Assembly (NCBI RefSeq): GCF_002532045.1
Contig: NZ_NWTG01000003.1
Coordinates: 62,001 to 126,000, forward strand
DNA length: 64,000 nt
Source of the DNA: Bradyrhizobium sp. C9
Lineage (GTDB): Bacteria > Pseudomonadota > Alphaproteobacteria > Rhizobiales > Xanthobacteraceae
Reading direction: 5' to 3'
Shown here piece after piece: positions 1-8,231 of the stretch (within the stretch, counting starts at the first letter, position 1; each line of letters begins with the position of its first letter). The notes under the pieces are model-generated. The model saw only the letters and a program-made list of their open reading frames with translations. It was not told the origin of the DNA and did no database searches. A program made the position numbers and the translations under genes.

Positions 1-694
1 CATAAACGGTGAGCTCTACACGGCCGAGTTGAGGAGCAGGCAAAGTAACGCGATCTTGGGGTCCGGCCACGTCGTTTATCTCATCTATCATCCTCAAAGT
101 GACTGAAGAACGCCTTTGGCTGGGAGTTCCCGAGTTCTTCGTTTCGATGCGCCCAACATCCCATGGCAGCGAAACTGCGAATTCGGACGATCTCGCGCGT
201 GCAGGCGGCTTTGCTCTACCGAGCTACACCATCAGTTGGGACACGACCCTGCGGCCTGCGCATTCCGAGATTGATTTCGCCACCATTCCGGGATGATCTC
301 GCCGGGCGTGGAGGCGTCTGTCTTCTGTGGATGCTTCTGGCTCCGAGCAAGTCGCACTGGATTGGGGTCTGACGTGCCAGCGAATAGGGAACGCCCGGAC
401 GGTCCTAGACGTGAACTCCGCCAGCGCCCTAGTGCTCCGCCACAATATGCCGCCCCGCCGGTCCGCAGGGTGATGCCTATTCGCCATATCTGGACGCAGG
501 CCATCCCTATTCGCCGCACCTGGATTTAGCGCATCCATCGCCACTTGGGTTGGGAAGACGATGCGCATACGCCGGCTGCACGCCGCGCCAGAACCGGAAA
601 GCCCCCGCAGTATCCCTCCCACCAGACGATCGCTCAGGCGATCGAGGCTCATCCTGGTGTCGATCAGGATCTGATATGGCAGGATTTGGATGCA
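1..694. other. decayed region, no intact gene
   Basis: No complete gene is convincing here. From about 440 to 690 a plausible proline- and histidine-rich coding trace can be followed on the plus strand, but only by switching frame: one frame reads GDAYSPYLDAGHPYSPHL from about 472 and breaks down near 550, where the sense continues in the next frame (WEDDAHTPAARRA). This looks like a frameshifted remnant leading into the 15-base repeat array downstream. I cannot name the ancestral gene. Confidence 0.35.
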
Positions 695-874
695 GGCCCT
701 TCGCACGTAGGGCCGTGGCATGCCGAGCCTTCGCATGCCGGGCTATCGCTTGCAGGGCCATCGTACGCCGGACCATTGCAGGCCGGACCGTCCCACGCCG
801 GGCCATCGCACGCCGGCCCCTCCTACGCTCGACCATTGCAGGCCGGGCCGTCCGAGCCAGGTCCTTCCGACGCC
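695..874 (+). repeat. degenerate 15-bp tandem repeat (pentapeptide GPSHA)
   Basis: About twelve degenerate 15-base units follow one another. In one plus frame (within an open stretch 545-934) they encode the pentapeptide series GPSHV, GPWHA, EPSHA, GPSYA, GPLQA, GPSHA. Because the unit is a multiple of three, the other plus frame and one minus frame also stay open and repetitive, so openness alone does not prove coding. The plus frame ending HLSKDY at 934 is the most protein-like. The function is unknown, and the stretch could be the tail of a decayed effector-like or cell-surface gene. Confidence 0.6.
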
Positions 875-934
875 GCACCACCAGAACGTTCCGAGTTGCG
901 TATGCTGGACGGACATCTCTCCAAGGATTACTAG

Positions 935-1959
935 GTTTTCATTGGCTAAACAGTCACAGGCTCAGATCGATATGCTGACGCGCAGCGGAGTGAGGCCGAG
1001 CAAGGACCACCCCACAAAGGTTTTCAATCTTTTTTGGGGTGCCTCACACAGCCGAATGCAGAGAAGAGGGCTTCATTCGTCTCGCACCGTCGCTGGACCC
1101 GACCCTTTGGCTCGAAGACCCGGCTGAAGATCGACGTGCGGACTGTGGGGAAGATCCGCCTCCCCGCTAGCGACCATGGCCCGTGCCTCGGCAGGGCCAT
1201 GTCACTGGCGCCGATAGATTGAAATTGCGGACGGCAACAGCAGTTGGTGACGGCCCCCGGCCGGCGGAAAAATTGCCAAGCTCCCTCTTTAAGGCCCAAT
1301 CGATCAGTGCAGAGAGCTGGTCGCGTCAAAATCGCTGCACGGCGCGAGACAAACGATCACCAATGCGCCTCTTCTCACTTTTGCCTTCTCCGCCTTGCGC
1401 TTTACATGGACCGACGCCACGGAGTCGCCGCCTTGACCATCACGCGCGATTGTCACGTACACAGCCGCCCCGATGAGAGCTCGCATCATTCAAGTCAGGT
1501 TTTACCCCGTCCCTTTGGCTAAGTTGCGTAAAACAGTTTCCGTCCGCCCTCCCCAACAGGACGGCGAGCGTGTGCAACCAATCTTCTCAAGCCGCATTGC
1601 AGGCGGCCTTAACGCAAAACCGCGTGGAGATTGCCTCACGGGCCTCGTGAAACCGGGATTGAGTTCATTTGCGCATCGGCACATCAACGGGCGCAGTTTT
1701 CTTCGATCGGTTGCCCGATACCGCGCTGCCTCTGCTCATCCCAGCCGGAGCGTTTTTGATAAACTCAGATACTGGCGGACACCTTAGGTGTGCTCAACAC
1801 CTCCACTTTGGCACGTCCATCCCAAAGGCCCGCGACCATGATTTCGAGCGGCATAGACCATGCCACTTGAGGTCCGCTGCGGCCCCGCAAGCAGCGGCAG
1901 AGCCGACTTTCGCAAACGTCGGAAAATTCGGGGGCGCTCCAAAGCGCTGTTCCGTCTGG
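935..1959. other. spacer without a convincing gene
   Basis: No open frame here has protein-like composition and a ribosome binding site. A short trace at about 1035-1170 on the plus strand reads GVPHTAECREEGF and resembles a trace near 7420 (see findings), so the stretch may hold remnants of a duplicated element. The remainder shows nothing I recognise. Confidence 0.4.
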
Positions 1960-3042
1960 CTACGTCCGGCCGAAAGCTGCCCACACCCCGTCTTCGCCGT
2001 CCCAGCTGCCGCGGCTCGCCGCCTTGGAGTACTCGGTGGCGCGCTGCTCGAAGAAATTGGCGTGCTCGACGCCATTGAGAATCTCGACGAGCCAAGGCAG
2101 CGGATGCGCCTTGAGCTGGGTGAACCCGCCCTCCTTGGCTTCGAAGAAGCCGAAGACCGGGGCAATCCGCAACTGGGTCAGTCGCCAGTCGGCAACATAG
2201 CGGACGTAAGTGTGAATCTGCTCGGGCCTCATGCCCTCGATCTTGCCGAGGCCGAAGGCGAGGTCGACGAAATTCTCCTCCAGCTTCACCATGGTTTTGG
2301 CGACCTCGACGATATCGTCACGGACAGAGCGCGTCACCGCGCCGGTTTCGCGGTTCCATTCGTGAAACAGCTTGATAATGCCCTCACAATGCAGGCTCTC
2401 GTCGCGAACCGACCAGCTTACGATCTGTCCCATGCCGTTCATCTTGTTGTGGCGGGGGAAATTGAGCAGCATCGCGAAGCTCGCGAACAACGCCATGCCT
2501 TCGGTGAAGGCGCCGAACATCGCCAAGGTCCTGGCGACATCGGCTACTGTGTCGACGCCGAACTCGTGCATGTAGTCCGCCTTGGCACGCATCTCGGAAT
2601 AGCCGCGAAATGCCTCGAACTCGGTCTTGGGCATGCCGAGCGTTTTGAGCAGCAGCGCATAGGCATCGATGTGGACCGTCTCCATATTGGTGAAGGCCGC
2701 CATCATCATCTGGACGGTGAGCGGCTGGAAGATCGGGATGTAGCGCTTAAGATAGTTATCGCCGACTTCGATGTCCGATTGGGTGAAGAAGCGGAAGATC
2801 TGAGTGAGCAGCGCGCGCTCACTGTCGGTAACGCGGTCCGATGCCCAATCCTTGAGGTCGGCACCAAGCGGCACCTCCTCGCCCATCCAATGGGTCTGCT
2901 GCTGGCGCTTCCAGAACTCATAAGCCCAGGCGTAGCGATCGACGTCATAGCTGCCGGTCGAGTCGAGGAGGCCGACGCACCGTTTGCCGATCAGTGTGCG
3001 CGGATCGACGGATGAGAGATCGATCACTGACATGCGAGGCAC
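1960..3042 (-). CDS. nrdB: class I ribonucleotide reductase beta subunit (NrdB)
   Basis: This 360-residue protein is the radical-bearing small subunit of an oxygen-dependent class I ribonucleotide reductase, which turns ribonucleotides into deoxyribonucleotides together with NrdA. The diiron/tyrosyl centre is visible: ETVHIDAY gives the E-x2-H-x3-Y pattern (iron ligands plus radical tyrosine), and RDESLHCEG supplies the second E-x2-H pair. Length is normal for the family. The start at 3042 overlaps the last 19 bases of nrdA, so the two genes form one operon and translation is probably coupled; an alternative Met lies three codons in (SVIDLSS). It is probably expressed from the nrdA leader and so under the cobalamin riboswitch. 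The assignment to class I is firm; the subclass (metal type) cannot be told from sequence alone. Confidence 0.93.
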   Translation of the reverse strand: MPRMSVIDLSSVDPRTLIGKRCVGLLDSTGSYDVDRYAWAYEFWKRQQQTHWMGEEVPLGADLKDWASDRVTDSERALLTQIFRFFTQSDIEVGDNYLKRYIPIFQPLTVQMMMAAFTNMETVHIDAYALLLKTLGMPKTEFEAFRGYSEMRAKADYMHEFGVDTVADVARTLAMFGAFTEGMALFASFAMLLNFPRHNKMNGMGQIVSWSVRDESLHCEGIIKLFHEWNRETGAVTRSVRDDIVEVAKTMVKLEENFVDLAFGLGKIEGMRPEQIHTYVRYVADWRLTQLRIAPVFGFFEAKEGGFTQLKAHPLPWLVEILNGVEHANFFEQRATEYSKAASRGSWDGEDGVWAAFGRT

Positions 3043-5075
3043 TCCTCATAGTCAGTGTGCGGCTGCGGCGGTTGCGGCGGCGCCGCCTTGTCGCCGTCAG
3101 CGATGTTGCCGGCGAACGCCGCGCGCGAGATCGATTTTGAACGGCAGTAGTAGAGGCTCTTCACCCCGCGCTTCCATGCCGTCCAATGCAGCATGTGAAG
3201 GTCCCACTTATCGACGTCAGCCGGCAGATAGAGGTTAATCGACTGGCTCTGGCAAATGAACGCGGCGCGGTCGGCGGCAAGCTCGACGATCCAGCGCTGG
3301 TCGATTTCGAAGGCGGTACGAAAGACCGCTTTTTCGTGCTCCGACAGGATGTCGAGATGGGCGACCGAACCCTCGTGCGCGATGATCGACTGCCAGGTCG
3401 CCGAAGTATCGGCGCGCTTGACGGCCAGCAGCTTGGCGAGATGCGGATTACGCACCGAGATGGCACCGGACAAGGTCTTATGGGTGTAGATGTTGGCCGG
3501 GATCGGCTCGACGCAAGCGCTAGTCCCGCCGCAAATGATGCTGATCGAGGCGGTTGGCGCGATCGCGATCTTATGGCTGAAGCGCGCCATCACACCGCGT
3601 TCCAGTGCATCCGGGCACGGCCCGCGCTCGCGCGCGAGCGTCACGGATGCCGCATCGGCATCGCGACGGATTTTTCGGAACATGTTCAGATTGAACGACT
3701 TGGCCACGACACTTTCCATCGGAATGCCCTTGGCCTGCAGGAACGAATGGAAGCCCATGACGCCGAGGCCGACGGAGCGCTCGCGCAAGGCGGCGTAGCG
3801 GGCACGCTTCATGCCGTCCGGCGCCACCGTGATGAAGTGGGTCAGCACGTTGTCGAGGAAGCGCATGACGTCCTCGACGAAGCCTGGCTTCTCATTCCAC
3901 TGGTCCCAGGTCTCGAGGTTGAGCGACGATAGGCAGCACACCGCGGTGCGCTCCTCGCCGCGATGATCGATGCCGGTCGGCAGGGTAATTTCGCTGCACA
4001 GGTTGGAGGTAGAGACCTTGAGGCCGAGCTCGCGCTGGTGCTTGGGGAGCGACCGGTTCACGGTGTCAATAAACAACAGATAAGGCTCGCCGGTCTGCAG
4101 CCGGTTCTCCAGGATGCGTTGCCACAGCTGACGGGCGTCGATCTCGCGGATGACATCGTTGGTCTTCGGGCTGCGCAGAGCGAACGCGGTGCCGGCGCCC
4201 ACGGCACGCATGAACGCGTCGGTAACGTTGATCCCGTGGTGCAGGTTGAGACTCTTGCGGTTAAAGTCGCCGGACGCCTTGCGGATCTCGAGGAACTCCT
4301 CGATCTCGGGATGGTGTATATCGAGATAGACCGCCGCAGAGCCGCGCCGCAACGAGCCCTGGCTGATCGCCAATGTCAGGCCGTCCATAACGTGGATGAA
4401 CGGGATGATACCCGAGGTAACGCCGCCTTTCACCTTCTCGCCGATCGAGCGAACGTTGCCCCAGTAGGTGCCGATGCCGCCGCCGTTAGAGGCAAGCCAG
4501 ACATTCTCGTTCCAGGTGCCGACGATGCCTTCGAGCGAGTCCGACACCGAGTTAAGGAAGCAAGAGATCGGCAGACCGCGCGTGGTGCCGCCGTTGGACA
4601 GTACCGGTGTGGCCGGCATGAACCACAGCCGAGACATCGCATCATAGAGACGTTGGGCATGCGCAACATCATCCGCGAAGGCGCAAGACACCCGCGCGAA
4701 CATGTCCTGGAGCAATTCGCCGGCGAGCAGGTAACGGTCGGTCACCGTCAGCTTGCCGAACGGCGTCAACAGGTCGTCGCGCGTCCGATCGAGCTTGAGA
4801 TCGGCCGGCCTTGGCGATGGCGCAAGGGGGCGCGGCAGCGGAGCCGGCGATGGCAACACAAGATCCGACTCAGGCGGGGTAGGCCTTGCCTGCGCTGGGC
4901 GCGGCTGCACATGCGGCGGCTCAGTGAGATGACCCTGCTGATCGAAATTGTAAGACGGCGACATCGGCAACCCCGCGATGTTAGGCGCGGGCCGCGCGGA
5001 CGACTTGCGAGGAATCCGGGCAAATGTCCCCGGCTGCAAGCGACCCACCGGGGCACCCCGCCCGAGGACTTTCAT
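3024..5075 (-). CDS. nrdA: class I ribonucleotide reductase alpha subunit (NrdA)
   Basis: This is the large catalytic subunit of ribonucleotide reductase. Visible features are the active-site region around NLCSEITLPTG, the upstream cysteine in PISCFLNSVSDS, and the carboxy-terminal redox pair in EECLACQ that re-reduces the active site. The first 100 residues are proline-rich and do not resemble an ATP-cone, so the usual dATP overall-activity switch seems absent. The longest start (5075) lies only 8 bases beyond the conserved 3' box of the riboswitch and has no separate ribosome binding site. A start at Met38 (4964, reading SPSYNFDQQGH) is a serious alternative. It is followed by overlapping nrdB. 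The enzyme does not need adenosylcobalamin, which explains control by a B12 sensor: it can be shut down when the B12-dependent class II enzyme can work. Confidence 0.92.
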   Translation of the reverse strand: MKVLGRGAPVGRLQPGTFARIPRKSSARPAPNIAGLPMSPSYNFDQQGHLTEPPHVQPRPAQARPTPPESDLVLPSPAPLPRPLAPSPRPADLKLDRTRDDLLTPFGKLTVTDRYLLAGELLQDMFARVSCAFADDVAHAQRLYDAMSRLWFMPATPVLSNGGTTRGLPISCFLNSVSDSLEGIVGTWNENVWLASNGGGIGTYWGNVRSIGEKVKGGVTSGIIPFIHVMDGLTLAISQGSLRRGSAAVYLDIHHPEIEEFLEIRKASGDFNRKSLNLHHGINVTDAFMRAVGAGTAFALRSPKTNDVIREIDARQLWQRILENRLQTGEPYLLFIDTVNRSLPKHQRELGLKVSTSNLCSEITLPTGIDHRGEERTAVCCLSSLNLETWDQWNEKPGFVEDVMRFLDNVLTHFITVAPDGMKRARYAALRERSVGLGVMGFHSFLQAKGIPMESVVAKSFNLNMFRKIRRDADAASVTLARERGPCPDALERGVMARFSHKIAIAPTASISIICGGTSACVEPIPANIYTHKTLSGAISVRNPHLAKLLAVKRADTSATWQSIIAHEGSVAHLDILSEHEKAVFRTAFEIDQRWIVELAADRAAFICQSQSINLYLPADVDKWDLHMLHWTAWKRGVKSLYYCRSKSISRAAFAGNIADGDKAAPPQPPQPHTDYEECLACQ

Positions 5076-5082
5076 TCGGTCG

Positions 5083-5250
5083 CGGCAGGTCTCCTGGCTC
5101 GCGGGTCACTGCGGCCGTCGGCCTTCCCGGCGCTGTGTCGCGCCAGTGACCATGATGACAACCGCTCGCCGCTTACAGTTGCGGGGGCAGCCCCGGAGTT
5201 GCCGTTTTGGCGCACCGGGTTCCCTCTTAGCTTCCGCCCTACAAGGTGTG
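5083..5250 (-). promoter_or_regulatory. cobalamin (B12) riboswitch in the nrdAB leader
   Basis: Read on the minus strand, the leader holds the conserved pieces of a cobalamin riboswitch in order: GGGAACCCGGTGCGCC near the 5' side, CTGCCCCCGCAACTGTAAGC in the core, CACTGGCGCGAC and GCCGGGAAGGCC in the middle, and the B12 box GCCAGGAGACCTGCC at 5084-5098. The B12 box is just upstream of the annotated nrdA start, so cobalamin binding could hide the ribosome binding site or start codon. Known logic elsewhere (for example the nrdAB operon of Streptomyces) is repression of the B12-independent reductase when B12 is available. Confidence 0.93.
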
Positions 5251-5464
5251 GGGAACGGAAGACCGTGACTGACTATAGATAGGCACTACGCGCCGGGATT
5301 CGTCAATTGGAGAGACCAAGATTTAGAAGGCAAAAACATACCGACCGCCCGGACCACTCTATCGCCGCTGTCACTTCCGCTGCAGATGATTGGAGACGCG
5401 GTTGGGCTGCCTTTCCAGTTTCCGTTAAGCTTGCGCATAGTCGAGAACATTCTGACCCAGGTAT

Positions 5465-5700
5465 CGCATTGATGCGATCTATGAAACCGCGCGTCAGTAG
5501 AGAGGGAATTCGGCAAGGCGCTCTCCGATCTGAACCGCAGCGCTTCCGCTCGCCGCGACAAATGGCATCTGGACGAGTTGTTATCCATCGTCGGCGAAAC
5601 AACATTGGCTCTGGCGCGCCTTCGACCAGAATGGCCTTGTTTTTCGACGTCTTGATCCAGCGCCGAAGGGACTCGCGCGCTGCACAGTGGTCCCTAACTG
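5465..5700 (+). pseudogene. IS6-family transposase remnant
   Basis: A decayed piece of an IS6/IS26-type transposase can be followed on the plus strand through several frames. The pieces are IYETARQ (about 5475), then EREFGKALSDLNRS, then RRDKWHLDEL (the DDE-domain start, around 5556-5585), then WLWRAFDQNGLVF in a second frame, and finally DVLIQRRRDSRAA in a third. At least two frameshifts and one stop interrupt it, and both inverted repeats are gone or unrecognised. It therefore cannot move by itself, but it shows past insertion between the nrd operon and the methyltransferase. Confidence 0.7.
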
Positions 5701-6858
5701 TCAGGGCTCCAGCGCAACCTGCAAGCCCTCGTTGCTTTCAACATGAACGTAACGGGGTCCAATCGGTCGTCCTCTGCCGCTGGCGACGGTGACAACGTCT
5801 TCCAGAGGCATGGCCCGCGCATCCGCCTCTGGGCGAGACAAGATCAGATCCGCATGCAACAGCCCTTCTGATTCGAGGCCGGTCGCATCCACGCCAAGGG
5901 CAGCTAAGCTGGCCAAACAACTTTCAAACTCTTCAGCATCGCGAAAGCGACGCTGGATAAACGTCGCGCCGGTAAGACGTTCTGTCACAAGACCACGCTT
6001 TGCAAACGCTTCGGCCAACGATTCAAATGGGAACATGCGTAGCACGAAGGAGATGATCCATGGTTGCTTCTCTGTCGCATCGAGAATCTCGCTGAACGTC
6101 TTCTCGGTAACGTAGCCGATGCATCCGGTTGACATGATAACATCGACGGAGCGGAGAATGCGCGCGCTGTCCGTCGATAGCGCCTCTTTTTCAAGGTCAG
6201 CGACGATGCCATGCTCCAAGAGGCCAACACTCTTTGCATAGCTGATCGCCCGTGCCGACACATCGAGGCCAATAAAGCGTGCCAACCCGACATCAGGCCA
6301 GGCTGCATAAAAACTGCGATCGAGACTCACCAGTGTCTCTGAACTGATCGCCCTCATCTCACGCCGGGCGTAGCGGTGACGCAAGCCCCCGAAGGTCAGC
6401 GGAAAGCGATGCACCGCTGCGTTGATGCCGTATGAACATCCAACATCGAGCACGACGGGCTTAAGGCCGGTTGCCGAAGCTTTCGCTGCCAGGATTTGGC
6501 GCACAACCGGCTCAGCCACGTCCGGGATCATATAATCCAAGTCCCCGAGGATCGAGAAATATGCCCTCGGATCATCCGAAGCATAAATATCATGGAATAT
6601 AGCTTTAGACCGATTAATACGCGAAAACTCCATCCGCAACGCAATTTCTCCTATCTCATTTGCAAGCGAGTCGACGACAGGTGCCTTCGTGCTCGCCCGC
6701 ACTTTGGTATACAGGTCGGTCTTACACCCGCCGATGCGACAGCAGAAGCGGCAAGCGGACAAGAGCATCCGCCTGCGTAAGACTATCATGAAACTGGTCC
6801 CGCACCGATGAACAGCCGCTGGAGATACGTTCGGCCGAGTTGAGAGCGGTCGAGGCAA
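5701..6858 (-). CDS. class I SAM-dependent methyltransferase, substrate unknown
   Basis: The central part has the S-adenosylmethionine binding motif of class I methyltransferases (VVLDVGCSYGINAAV, about residues 133-147), followed by FIGLDVSARAISYAKSVG, which supplies the acidic loop that holds the cofactor. The substrate cannot be inferred. The longest reading starts at 6858, but the first 75 residues are poor in pattern; Met76 (6633, MEFSRINRSK), some 14 bases after an AGGAG, is a possible true start. A sequence resembling a tts box lies upstream on the same strand (6944-6974), which would place the gene under TtsI with the T3SS genes, but the match is imperfect. The gene stands alone, with an IS6 remnant immediately downstream. 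Confidence 0.6.
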   Translation of the reverse strand: MPRPLSTRPNVSPAAVHRCGTSFMIVLRRRMLLSACRFCCRIGGCKTDLYTKVRASTKAPVVDSLANEIGEIALRMEFSRINRSKAIFHDIYASDDPRAYFSILGDLDYMIPDVAEPVVRQILAAKASATGLKPVVLDVGCSYGINAAVHRFPLTFGGLRHRYARREMRAISSETLVSLDRSFYAAWPDVGLARFIGLDVSARAISYAKSVGLLEHGIVADLEKEALSTDSARILRSVDVIMSTGCIGYVTEKTFSEILDATEKQPWIISFVLRMFPFESLAEAFAKRGLVTERLTGATFIQRRFRDAEEFESCLASLAALGVDATGLESEGLLHADLILSRPEADARAMPLEDVVTVASGRGRPIGPRYVHVESNEGLQVALEP

Positions 6859-6943
6859 CGGCAGGCAACATGAGAAGAACCGTTTATGTCGCGTGACAAA
6901 ATTGGCAGCATTCGTGAGCGCGAATGGGCCAGCACCTTAGAGA

Positions 6944-6974
6944 AGCGAGCTGACCGAAAGCTGACGAGCGTTCG
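6944..6974 (-). promoter_or_regulatory. tts-box-like sequence (weak)
   Basis: On the minus strand the sequence CGTCAGCTTTCGGTCAGCTC matches the first half of the TtsI binding site (CGTCAGCTT) but has one base fewer and GTCAGCT where AAAGCT is expected. It is about 90 bases upstream of the longest methyltransferase start. It is weaker than the three good tts boxes in this window. Confidence 0.3.
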
Positions 6975-8008
6975 TTACCTGATGACCGCGACTGGTTTCC
7001 ATTTAGGAAGAAGCATCGGCCCCCAAATTTGGGACGAATTTTGGTGTCGATCCTGTCGTGAAAATAGCAGCAGGTATACTCATCCGATCTCGGAGGCTGT
7101 CATCTTGAAGAAAGTGCTAAATGTTCCTGTTTTCACCTGCCTGACGTCGCCAGGACGCTCGGCGCGCCGCTGACGCTGGCCATCGACGCCCTACAGTTAA
7201 ACGGCTCTGGATCAGGACCTCGCGACCGCACGGTAGGAATTCGATCGCAATCGGAATATCCCGGTCAATGTAAGTACCGAGGTGAAGCGGCGGATTCCCG
7301 GACGTGCCGCCAAGGACACTGGTCTTCACTCGCCAAGCTGCCTCATTCCTTAGATCGACATGCTGAGAAACTGCAATGTAATGTCAGGCAGGCACTTCCG
7401 GACAACAATTTTCGCCATCGCGGGTGTGCCGCACACGGCCGAATGGCGAGGAGATGACTTATTCGTCTCACAAGTCGCTAAACCTGCTCTTGCGGCCAGT
7501 TTGCGTCCGCCCTTCGTAACCGCGTGATCCAACTGTTATCTCGTACTGAGCTCGCGACGTGGGTTCGATGCAGAGTCGAAGAGCGCGGCGGCCAAGGACG
7601 AATAAAAGGACAGAGGGCGGCGCGGCCGAGCTCTGATGTTTGTCAGTGCAACCTGGGTCCGCTCAACGCGTCTGACGATGGAGTTTTTCGAGGACTTGGT
7701 CGACGACCGGTATCTGAGCCGACCATGCTGGATGCGCAGCTCAGAAGGGCGCCAGCACTTTTTCCGGCGCAGGCGCGGGGGTGGCTACTGCGAAATCAGC
7801 GCCCACCTTAAGGTATTCCGGAGCTCTTGCGAGATTGTTGGACCAAATCAACGAATGCTCCCGATAGGCAGACGTAAAGCTTTAACTCGCTGACATGGCA
7901 CCAGGCCAGGCGAACGCAACCAAACAAAGCTGGCACCGGCATTCAAATACGTCCAGGTCCCTTGCGGGCGAGGCTATTTCACCAATCACCTTGAAATCGT
8001 CTGAGCGC
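6975..8008. other. spacer upstream of nopX with coding traces only
   Basis: No complete gene is supported. A 48-codon open frame at 7381-7527 on the plus strand reads protein-like (FAIAGVPHTAEWRGDDLFV) and resembles a trace near 1040, but it has no ribosome binding site. A second short frame (7636-7893) contains TMEFFEDLVDDRYLSRP, also unplaced. Both may be remnants of lost genes. Confidence 0.35.
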
Positions 8009-8040
8009 CGTCAGCTTCTCGAAAGGTTGTCTGTTTTACC
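8009..8040 (+). promoter_or_regulatory. tts box upstream of nopX
   Basis: CGTCAGCTTCTCGAAAGG followed by a T-rich stretch matches the rhizobial tts box bound by the T3SS activator TtsI. It lies about 190 bases upstream of the nopX start and points at it. TtsI is normally induced by flavonoids through NodD, so nopX should be induced by plant signals. Confidence 0.85.
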
Positions 8041-8231
8041 ATACGGCGTGAATATTTAGACGGCGGCGTTCCCATGGATAGTCGCGAAACTGAGCGCTGA
8101 AGGCGCACTGAGCAACAGGATGCAAGTGGTAGGACCTGTTGAACTCTGCCGATCAACACTCCTTGTTCGTCGCGATCTCGGGCCGCGCCGGTGACCGTCT
8201 TGTGGTGCACACTTACATCGGAGGACGTGTA

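Noticed and set aside
1669-3015. Long plus-strand open frame opposite nrdB
   Set aside because: It is the mirror of the GC-rich nrdB codons; the minus strand carries clear ribonucleotide reductase motifs.
3963-5282. Long plus-strand open frame opposite nrdA and the riboswitch
   Set aside because: It is a shadow of nrdA and would run through the riboswitch.
5307-5792. Long plus-strand open frame read as an intact gene
   Set aside because: Its last third matches IS6 transposase pieces only in part of the frame. The sense is spread over three frames, so it is a remnant.
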